A stretch of 64,000 bases of DNA from Struthio camelus (taxonomy: Eukaryota > Chordata > Aves > Struthioniformes > Struthionidae): the NCBI RefSeq assembly GCF_040807025.1, contig NC_090943.1, forward strand, positions 23,651,213 to 23,715,212, read 5' to 3'. The position numbers and the translations under genes are program-made. Under the pieces are notes generated by a model. The model saw only the letters and a list, made by a program, of their open reading frames with translations, was not told the DNA's origin and made no database searches. This document shows, piece after piece, positions 23,475 through 34,500 of this stretch (position 1 is its first letter; each line of letters begins with the position of its first letter).

Positions 23475-24880
23475 TAGTGATATCTCCTGGGCACGCCAGG
23501 CCAGAATTAGGAGAGCCAAAGCTCAGCTGGAGTTGAGACTAGTAAGGGATATGGAAGGCAGCAAGAAGGGCTTCTAGGAGTACCTCAGCAGCAAAAGGAA
23601 GATGTTGGTCCACGGCTGAATGGGGCAGGCGACCTACTTCTACATGCACGGACAAGGTTGAGGTACTCAAAGCCCTCAACCCCCCTCTCAAGCCTTCCAA
23701 CTCTCTGTATGTAGCTGCTGAGTTTAGGGGAGAAGGAGTACTCATGGTAGAGGAGGATTGAGTTAGGGACTAAAGTAAACTGGATAAACAAAAGTCCACG
23801 GGATCAGATGGGATGGCTTTCAGAGGATGCTGAGGGAGTTGGCTGAGGTCATTGTCTACCATCTCTGACAAGTCACAGTGAGCGGGGGAGACACCCAATG
23901 ATTGGAAAAGTCAAACATCACACTCATCTTCAAAATAGGAATGAATGAACTATAGGTCAGGCAACCTCATCTCAGCCAACCTGGGAAAGTTATGGAACAA
24001 GTTCCCCTGGAAGCCATTTCCATGCACAGAAAGGACAAAAGGGTGATTGGGAACAGTCAGAATAGATTTCCATAGGCCAACTGATCCTGGTGAAACCAAT
24101 TACTTTCTAGGACAAAATGATTGGCTTGGCAGACAAGAGGAGAGCAGTGAATGTCATTTACGTTGACTTTAGCAAGACTTTCAGCATCATATCCCGTAGT
24201 ATCCCTGCAGCTAAACTCAAGAGGTATGGACTGGATGGATGGACTGCGAGGCAGGTGAAAAACTGGCTGCTCTACCAGGCTCAAAGGGTAGTGGTCAATG
24301 GTTCAAAGTTACGTGAGGTGAAATAATTCCATGAAGTTCACCTGCACCTGAAGTGGTCACCCGCACCTGAGGTGGAATAACTCTATGAAGCAGTATGTTC
24401 TGAGGCCAACCAGCTGAGAGGGCTTTGCAGAAAAGGATATGGAATCCTAGGGGCCTGAAAGTCAAACTTGGGTGAGCACTGTGCCCGTGAGGTGATGAAG
24501 GCCAACTGCACTGAGGGCTGCATTACCAAGAGCATAGATAACAGGTCAAGATTATTATTGCCCTCTACACAGCACTTATGAGGCCGCATCTGGAATACTC
24601 TGTCCAGCTCTGGGCCTCTAGGTAAAGGGAGATATTGACAAATTGCAGTGAGTCTAACCAAGGGCCACTTAGAGGGGTAGGGACCTCGATGTACAGGTAT
24701 ATGACATATGAAGAGAGGCTGAGAGAGCTGGGAGAATTATAGGCTGATGGGAGACCTGATCGCTATCTTCAACTAGCTAAAGGGGGATTATAGAGAAGAC
24801 ACAGCCAAACTCTTCTCAGAGGTGCACAGCAAGGACAAGAGGCCAGACGAGCTCCAGAGGTCCCGTTGAAACTGCCCAAC
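23475..24880 (+). mobile_element. Degenerate CR1 LINE copy in the gene 1 3' flank
   Basis: Older CR1 copy with many indels. Recognisable pieces are AGGCCAGAATTAGGAGAGCC, AAGGGCTTCTAGGAGTACCT, the RT block read as RRAVNVIYVDFSKTFSIIS and WTARQVKNWLLYQAQRVVVNG (frame 24117-24326), and a 3' part with AAGAGAGGCTGAGAGAGCTGG and GAGCTCCAGAGGTCCCGTTG. It is far more diverged than copies A-C. It lies about 420 nt past the gene 1 stop and could affect the 3' UTR. Confidence 0.8.
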
Positions 24881-25297
24881 TCTTGACAGTCTGTGCTGGA
24901 GCTCGCAGCATGACATTTTCAGGATTGCTACAGACGGTGATGTGCTTTTTGGAGCATACTAAGGAGCTTATTCTCACAGTTACCTCTAATGAGCACAGTT
25001 CTCCTTGTGGCCAAAAGGTGATGCTGGTCCCATGTAGAGGCTGGAAATGCCTGAGTGTCCACTTACACAGTGTAGTTCCAGGTTTAAGTATATACTCAAC
25101 TGTCCTTCCAGATGCTATTCTTTGTGAGCAGTTTCAGAGCCTTACAAGATTATTTGTTCGTGCTAGTACATAAAACAAGAAGCATCATGTGCAAAACAGA
25201 CTAGAATTTCCAGAGGAGAAAACCACTTTGCCTTAAGAATTCTTGTATTCTAGTGCTTTAATTTCTTTTAAAATTAGTCACAAGTTTACTTTGCTCA
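24881..25297 (-). other. Gene 1 3' flank / possible 3' UTR
   Basis: Sequence between the old CR1 and the gene 1 stop. It presumably includes the 3' UTR; the only candidate poly(A) signal seen is ATTAAA at 25257-25262. Confidence 0.4.
25257..25262 (-). promoter_or_regulatory. Candidate polyadenylation signal of gene 1
   Basis: ATTAAA on the minus strand about 36 nt after the stop codon. No AATAAA was seen between the stop and about 24.9 kb. This is the closest common variant, but the real 3' end could lie further downstream inside the old CR1 sequence. Confidence 0.25.
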
Positions 25298-25542
25298 TTA
25301 AACTATTGCCTGTTCATTTTGTTCGATATTGGTCACAAGACAGTTTGATTCGTGAGTTCCAGGTTCAGCATCACCACAGTATATGGTATTGTCAAAACTG
25401 GCTGTGATTGTTTGCTGATCATGTCTTTTTTTATAGAAAAAACAGATTGTAAGGCCAGTTCCTGTTAGAAGAAGAAAAATTAGTATAACAATCATCCCAC
25501 TGAATCCATGCGCAGATGCAAAAGTAGCTTCATTTTTTGATG
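25298..25542 (-). CDS. MRC1: Gene 1 exon 30: transmembrane helix, cytoplasmic tail and stop
   Basis: Final coding exon, 245 nt. A short stalk precedes a helix of about 21 residues ([20 protein letters not shown]), a basic stop-transfer YKKRH and a tail of about 44 residues. The tail keeps FDNTIY (residues 1410-1415), equivalent to the mammalian FENTLY internalisation signal, and ends in EQNEQAIV before TAA. The tail also has two cysteines. Confidence 0.94.
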
Positions 25543-28500
25543 CTGTGAAAATTAAAAAAAAAGAAAAAAAGTTACCACAAATGACCAAAGAGTGCTACTG
25601 TATACAATAAACGTTTCCATAAGTAAATTAAGTAGTTTGACTGTAAAAATACTGAACAATAACAGCAATTAAAGCCGATGCAAATTCTGGATGGATGATG
25701 CAAAATTTGGCTTGGTCTCTTCAATGTTACTTTTAAAAGCAACAATATATTCATTAAAATTAATTCAGAAAACAACATAAATATCTAAATTCAGTAAGAC
25801 AACCGGTTTAAGAGAAGAGTTCTCCATCTAAAGAAATTTAAAATAAAAGCTTGAGTTAAATTTTACTGAAACTTACCTGGAGACAATTTTATTAGTAAAT
25901 AATAAATGCCTATAAGTAAGTTACAGAAATTTCTATTTAATATGCTTACAAGAAGCAAACTTACCTTTATGGATTGATGAATCACGGGTTGGTTCAACTG
26001 TAGGAACTTTAAAATTAAAAATATATACATTACATAGAGTTTGTGAGCAACCAATCAAAGAGTAAATAAATACTGCATACATATCTTTTATTTTGTGTTC
26101 GTATGATATTTTAAATAATGGAGATGAAAAATATATGAAAATATTTTTTCCTGACAATTCAGGCTGTATCAATCTAATATTTTTGCTAAAATGTTTCTTA
26201 AAATAAACAAAAGTTTTTGTCTCATTGTTAATTGCTTTGAGTGCTTCTTTTTTTGGTGAAGGAAGACAGACTTTGGAAGTTTTCACATTTCCATGGCATC
26301 TAACATTCACATTGAGAAATTCAATTTCTTACACTTGCAAAAGAAAAGAACTTTTATACTTGAAAGCATTGAAGTGGAATTTTTAGGAAACTTGCTTTTC
26401 CTTCCACCATTGGCTGGGGAGTGTAATCTAGTGAATTGCTCACTGGGCTGGCAGGATGGCCCTACAAAGTGCGTGGATGACTCATTTGCCAGTCTTCCAA
26501 CATCTAGAGATCCAAAAGCAGGAGTTTTAATTGTTCCCACATTGCATCTATTATACTTGTGCAGTGGATCATTTTGCCCAAGGGAAATGTTACAAATCTC
26601 AAACTATCTCCCCACTGATCTGCGTAAACACAGCAGACTCCATGCGTGCATGGTGACTCATGCTACCTATGTACGTGCAGATTTACATACTTCACATCTT
26701 ACGCAGCAATGCTGTGCACACAAGGTGGACGTTACCCTAGTCTGAAATGCATTCAGATTTCTCATGGATCAACACCCAAAAGAACCCACAGGGCCACAAA
26801 TAAACATTAAAAATCAAATGTACTAGGCTGTTGAATAGGCCTTGCAGGTCTCCCTGTGCCTGTTAGTGAGACTGAGGGAAACAAACTGGGCCCACCCGCA
26901 TCTTGTACCGTCTGCTTGGCCATCCAGCAGATCCCAGGCATGTGACACTCCTCCTGATCCCACCAGCAGCACCTGCATTACTTGCCAGGATCTCAGTAAC
27001 TTTCCACTGCTGCCTTTTGGCTCTTCTATTAAGAGTGTGCCTTTCTCTCTTCTCAGCACTGGTTCAGTCATCTACTCATCATCTACTGCCACTTACAGTC
27101 TAACTGTAATGCTTCTCAGGTTTCCCCTGCACCCTTACCAAGTGATATGCTCTCCTCCCCCGCCCCAGGAGTACAGATAGGTACCAAGAAATAAATGCTT
27201 TTGCACTGAGAATAGGAAATAATGACCCTCAGGTTCTTCTCCAAAATTATTTTTCTTTGTCCTTAAGAAGAGTTACTCTTGGCTTTAATGCAAGTAGGGA
27301 ACCCATGCATAAGCATCAATACAAAAAGGGTACCCAGTGCATAAGAATAGGGTGTATTAACTGCTACTTCTAAAATAACCCAGTACACAGAATGCAGAAC
27401 TTACTCTTTGGGATTTTGCAAATAAAATTCTGATCAACAGAGCAGTAATAGTTCCTCCAGGCTCCATTTGAGACATCCATGTCAACACAGTGTTCCGCAA
27501 AAAGTGCTGTAGGTTCTCCTTTGTCCCAGTTGACAAAGTCTACTGCACTCCTGTCTGCCCACGTCCATTCCCCTAAAATTAAAAGTATTAACTACTGAGT
27601 GCATGAAGTGGGGAATCATTTCTTCTCTACCAGATACTACTACATCTGTGCATGCAATTTATTATTTGATTAAATTAGCACATTAGCGTAACAGAGGACT
27701 CAGTTCTCACTCTTTTAACAGTCAGAGATGTTCAGATGGGCATGTGTCAAATGTAAGTTCTCATAAGCAGTATATAGACATAGTTAACTCCATTACCCTA
27801 GACAGTCATGGCTGACAGCAAAGCATGAAGGAAATGACCTAGCTGCCCAAGTACTTTTAATCAAAGCCAGTGTCCAGACTTTGCCAGTGCCTGGGCACCT
27901 TGAGAACAAGCAAAGTGCCAGTGCAAGGCATTCTCTGTGATCATTCAGTTCAAGGATCCAGACCACTCTGAAAATTTTCTTTATATATGGATCAAAGGCC
28001 AGTGAATAGCTGTTTTATTAAAATCAGATCAATTAATTATCTTAGCAGACTGAATCAGACCTCTTAAATAATAATTCCCTTCTCTTCTCATACCCAGGCC
28101 CATGAAGTAGAAATAATTACAATCTCTAATTCTTCATGGTGTACTTTCATGGCAGCATTTCATGACATAATTTGCAGTTGCCACAATCCCACCTTCTCAA
28201 AGCCATGTTCTGCACCTGCAGGTTGCTGTTGCCTCTGTTTGCACTGACACCCATGTGGCAATACAGTGGGCCAGCACAGGGAACAAATCATTTCTTTTGA
28301 ACAGTTAGTTTTCAGCTAGAGCAGCTCTAACTGGCCTACCATGCAGCAATATGCCTGCCACTGCTGGCAGCAAGAGTCAAGGGAACTGGGCAGCCAGGGC
28401 CAGGACCACAGCAGCCCAGTTGAGACTTGCTCTGGAGCTGTACTCTGAAAGATTGCCAGGAAAAACAAGCTTTCGAATTATAATGATACAAAAAATAGAA

Positions 28501-31500
28501 TTAGATTTGCTTTCACCAATATTTTTCACCGGAAATTTTGAACCACAAGTACAAGTAAAAAGCTGACATAATTTGGATGAAATACTCCACCAATGACCGA
28601 ATGAAATATTCCAGCAAAAATTTACGGAAAAAATGAAAAATAAGATTAAGAAATGTTGCTAGGCCATTCATATAAGTTGCTATTCTCCTGTGTTGTTTAG
28701 AAATAAATTTCAGTTTAAAGCTGCCTGAGCTTTTAATTGCAAGACAATATTTTTCTTAAAGGACTAACACCAGTTCAATATCAAACACATGGCATAAAAA
28801 AGTGACAGGAGACATTTAATCAACTATTGCAGATCTAAGGTGGAACCTTTTTCAGACTGAAATATACTCTAATTACAGTAAAGATACAAAAATTGTACAC
28901 CTCTTGATGACTAATTTTTTAAAGTATTTTAGCAGAAAAATCTATTAATTATTTAACAGGTGATTTCCCACTGTTTACTTCTGAGCATTTTTATCTCAAT
29001 ATGCAATGTGAAATAATTACCATCAATATTTTTGAATAATCCTATCCAAAACTTTCTGAAGTCACTTGCAATTGCAGACAAGTAAAATAAGAGGAAGTTC
29101 ATTTCAGCTGAATCTTCTATGGAAACCAGGGAAGCACCTAAAATATCAATTAAATATTACATATAATTTCAGAAAGATTTTTCATTAGAAATTATTTATC
29201 TATCTCATTCAATAATCATGACATGTTTCATGATGATCAGCTTTGTCATATTATTAAAAAGGTTGATAATAATTTTAAATTAGTTCTAGCTTATAACTGA
29301 TACACATACAAACATCTATATATTATCTCCTAGTTCTGGATTTTAAAAAAGAAAAAAACGATAAAAGAAGTTTAAAAACTTCAGCACGAAATTCACAAGA
29401 TTTGATTGATCCCTAGGTTCAGCAGGTATTTATATACTTCTGCTTTGGGTGACCTGACTTTAACCTGGTAAAGGCTGCACCAAACTGAAACTAAGAACAC
29501 AGACCCTCTATGAACAGATTTAAGAATTTCTGGTAAGGAAGAAAAGACAAAAAGCAGAAGAGCCATCAATATGGTGGGATAAAGTGGACAGGAAAAGCAA
29601 AACAGTGATGGAGTGAGTGGAGAGACATAAGGTGTAACAGAGGAGGAGATTCAGAGAGGCAAGCAGAGGCCTTCAGGCCACTTAAAAGTCTTAATGGGCA
29701 GTCCACAAAGAATTAATCCCTCGCCCTGTCTATTTCTGAGATTCTTGTATTTTTACTAGAAATGGTAGAAAGATGGAAAGGTGAAACAACAATGAGATTT
29801 AGACGGCAACCTGGTTCTTTATTTTGAACATGAATAACCTTTGAAATCTCTTAATAAAAACTGACACTCACCCATCTGAATACACGTCATGGAAGCATCA
29901 GGCCAGCTTTCTTCAGAAGTAATGTGAACATAGTAACAATGATCACGGAAAGGAACCCAAGATCTACCACGCTTTGGTTCGGGACATTTTCCAGGAAGTT
30001 GTGGTGGTTCACTAGGGATTAACTCTGTTAGGGAGACATAGATTTCAATGGAGTCTTAAAGGCCAAGGGAAGCACGTGACACAAGTAGCCCCTACCAGCG
30101 TGACAATGATTCCAGTAGAAATAACATCTCATAGATGTAAGTAATGATAAAATATTACGCTAATGATGGTAAACTACTGATAAACTACCTTGGTTGAGGT
30201 TAAATCTCCAATCTGCTAAAGGAGGTTCACAGCAGTTTAACTGCAACTGTCTTCAGCTGGGTTATTTTGACTTAAAATTTGTGAAACAGAATGAGGAATG
30301 AGGCAGTATACATAAAGAATCTTGATAACAAAACCACACAGTGATGTGTTCCTAAGACGTCAGTCATTTGTTGTTGAAGCATGTTCTACATCTGTCATAT
30401 TATTCCATGCTTCACAAAATGTTTTTTGTTTTTCCGTGCACACAGCTTCCAAGCAGCTTCATTCTAAGTGCACATATGTCCTAAACTATGTAAAAGCAGA
30501 ATTAGCTTCCTTTTCATGGTCTGATTAAAGGCAACTAGGGCTTAAATGAACATAAGATTTACTGCGAGGTATGGTGGAAATATCACAAATTTCAAGTATA
30601 ATTTAAATACAGACTTGACAATAACGTCTTTTCAGTACAACGACTGAGCCTCTAAAGTGTTTTAGCAGAAGCTTCCTAGGATCTTATACTTTTCTCAAAT
30701 ACAAATTCATTCATTTAATCCTTAACATCTATTGACATATACATACATATAAATACCTCTCTCTCTACATATAGTTTTACAAAAGGTCAGTTTGGTTGTT
30801 TACATATTTGTTGCATTCTACTTCATGGTCCTGCTTCCAGCTACTTTTATTTGTTACACTAACTGAAGTTTCTTATCTCCCAGTATAATAAAAGATAATT
30901 TAAAGTATAAAAATATATCATTAATATATTCGTAGTTAGGCTAAAGAGCACCAATCCTGCAATCCCTGACAAACAAGTACAAATAAAGATCCATTGCCTG
31001 TAGCATGAAATGTTGCAGTTAGTTAACTTTATGACATGCATGCGTTGACTGGCCTGTGAAATGAAATGTAATGTACAAAACTATGGAAATCATTCAGGTA
31101 AGACAGATTGTATCTGAGAGTTCTTCCTGAACAAAAGCAATAGTTTATCACAAGACCCACACCATCTATCACAATCTTTATGTATGTGGAATGGCTAAAC
31201 TGGAATCAAGCCATGAATATAAATTCCAGCCTCCCTAATGACACTTGTTCCATTCACAACCTACCATCAGATTGTTTACAGAGAGAGAAAAATGTTTCAT
31301 TGCAAGATGCTGTCTTCCAGAAACCATCCACATCTAAATAGACACAGGCTGTGTTCTTATTTGGTTCTCCACTGGCCCAGTTATAATACCTGGTTCTCCT
31401 TCCATCTGACCATATGTAATGGCCATGAGTCTAAAAGTAAATGACAATAAAGATTACTTCACATACAAGAACTGAATCAAAAAAAGGAAATAGCAGAACT

Positions 31501-34500
31501 GCAGCTTCTTGTGCAAGACTAGTCCTCTGTCATGAATACCTAACAGTCTGGTCCAACTTTCAGTCTCTATACAGCAGATGAAGCAGTGGTCCTACAAACA
31601 TTCATTCAATATGCAACTAGCATTATTAAATTCATACCACCCATCCTGTGCAGTAAATGTGGAGAAGACCTTGTGGTACAAACGTGAATACAGAACTGAG
31701 GATTTTATGATGGGGTCCATACCTATGCACAAAGGGATAAAATAAAAGATTGCAGAGAAACTAGTGTTAGTCTTCCTTTTACATAGGCTTATCTATGTAC
31801 TTAGAAAGTAAAAAGAAAAAGCAGAAGTTCTACTAGAGAGAAATATTGACCACAATCTTCATCAGGGCTAGAATCCTTAGGCAGATGCTATGGACCTCTG
31901 CCACTCATGTTAACAGCACTTGCAATAGGTTTCTACCTCTTATAAGGACCCGTCTCTTACAAGAACAAGCTAAACATATATATTTTTCAGTGTATTTCAC
32001 CATGATGTGCAGAGGATGACCAACAGCAGTCACAGCTACGGCTTGCTCCTCTTCCCCTGTTCTGTGCAACATGACCCCTTCTTCTTTCAGTCTTCAGATG
32101 TAGGCTCCCATTCAGCTCTTTGTACCAGTTTAACCATCCTTTTTCCTTTGAAGTCCTTCACCAGGTTTCTTCCCAGCTTCCTATCTAACCCAGGTTTCCC
32201 TGTGCCTCCTCTCACTTTAGTTCAGCTCCAGTTCCTCTCTCCTCAGCATCTGTGCCCTCTCTCATTCCCACTTCCCACCCAGCTCCGGTGCTACCTCTGT
32301 TTTTTAGTTTCCTTTCAAGTTTATTTCCACCGATACCCCACTGCATCATCTTTTTTCATGTCCTTTTCATCTGCCTTTAATACATGCTTCCCCATGTGCC
32401 CATTTCAAGGCTTTCAACTCTTCACTAACTGAAGCAGTCTGAAATTTTTCAATTCTGACACCAATCTAAGATACTCCCATTTCCAGATGCCTGTTCCTGC
32501 CTCTATGCTGCATCCTGTCATTTCCCCTGTTGCCCCAGCTCAAGTGCTTGTAGGGGTAGGAAGTAAATAGAAACAATATGAGTAAAAATAACCTCAAGAG
32601 GAAGCAGTTATTTCTATGGCCTTGTTTATCGTGTGTCCCCAGAAATAACTGTACTAGCACATATGAGCGTGTGGCAACCATGGCGCAAGAAGTGGAAAAT
32701 TCTTAGCCACTTTCACCACTGAAGCCACTATCTAGTGCAGCCTTCGAAATAGGGGCTTTGGGAGTTCCTGCTTTCATTTTGGCCAGATTTTTAGAAGTTT
32801 AAAACCCTGAAGTCAAGGCAAGTTAGGCACCTCAGCAAGACTTTGATACCTGTAGCACGTTGACAGATCTGATTCATAGCACTTGTGTAGGAGCAAACAG
32901 TGCCCTCAGTACTGGATCCTATTAACCTCTGACCAACAAATATGCAAAACCTATTCTGATCTAGAGTACAGGTATGACTGGCACAAGTATTTGATGGTCT
33001 TACTGTGTTGCTGTTAAGACCAATCCATACAGGCTCCCCATGGTGTAACATTTGTAACCACAGGTAAGAATCAGCGTAAGGATCCACAATGCTGGCAAGT
33101 TCTGCAAATTGGTCTTTGCAGTTCTTTTGTGCTTCTTCCCAGTTCATTTTGTAGTTGATGATTGCATAACGGTCATCATCATAATTATTAAAGCCAAAGA
33201 CTGGAACTGTGGGTTGGGAATTATGCAATTCAGGGTCTGTAATAAACAAAGAAGAAAAGTCAAATGCTTTATAATGGATAGATCACTGAAAGAGGATCTA
33301 CTGTACTAGAGCAGTCAAGTAATTAAGAGGCTGCAATAACAAATTAAGATATGTCAGAATTATCACTGCAGTGGTGAAAGCCATGATCTTATCAGAATGG
33401 TCTTTGATAGCCTTTTGCCATAAATATCTATACCACCTCCAGGAACATGCCCTTGTATGCACTAGATATTCCTGAAGTATAATGTATCTGTATAGGGCTT
33501 CAAAGAGAACAGCCCCCCACGTCTTCCATGACTAGCATTCGTAAAATTACTGATAATAAATGGGGTAAGATAAGTAGCTGAGCATAAAACTGATACACTG
33601 TGAACAAGGAGAGGGATATAACTGCTGCTAAAAAAATTGCCTAAAGGAATCAAGGAAATCAAGCAGGGCAGTTTTCCAAAGCAGAAATTCCAATGCTTTT
33701 AAGTATAAGAGTAAAATTTCTGTTTTGAAGAATTTACCCACCTAAAGACAAAATACTTTACTGACATATCTCTTTCCTTCCTAATCATCAAAAATAGTAA
33801 AATACACGGTGATCCATAGGATTTGTTTTTTAATTCATTGGTCTGGTCTCTAAAATAGGAATGGTTAAGAGCTTTTCTCCAGAAAATAAAGTGCATGCTC
33901 ATCTTGTTAAAATGTTCCCTAGTGCATATGATGCTATCAAATTAATTTCACTTAAAATAGGGTTTAATACGAGAAAGCCACTTTTAACACCAGTGTGACA
34001 TAACCACAATAAATCATCATCTGCACTAGAAGCTGAAAGAGAACTCACCAGCATTTTTCTGGCATATATAGCTTTTGCTTGTTACACATTCTTCATCTTT
34101 CCATTTCCCTGCCTGTCCAGTAGGGTTCTTCATCATAAAGACACAGTCTTCCTAGAAGGGAAATGAGATTAACAAGAAAAAGATGTGGATTAATAACAAA
34201 TGTTCCTATTCCTGCTTTATATACAGACTCACCTATCACATACAGACACACATAAATGAATAAATGAAGGTTATATATATGAACTCATATAAGCAATGGT
34301 CACAAGCAGTAATATGACTATAACCATTTACAACTCAACCCTAGAAGAGTTTGTACTGGCACAACAGCGGAAGTTGCAAAGCACAGCACAGAACAAGCAC
34401 CTGGGACCATGTCCATGTGTATATTTCTCCGTGTGTGTGCATGTGTATGTGTGTGTATATACACATATGCTACGTCTGGCCCACAGCACATTGCAGTTCC

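Noticed and set aside
26293..26745. 150-codon plus-strand frame in intron 28
   Set aside because: It is antisense to the host gene, overlaps another open frame on the minus strand and has no recognisable motif.
32007..32432. 141-codon plus-strand frame in intron 24
   Set aside because: It is low-complexity Pro/Ser/Phe/Leu from a pyrimidine-rich intronic tract; no start context or domain.
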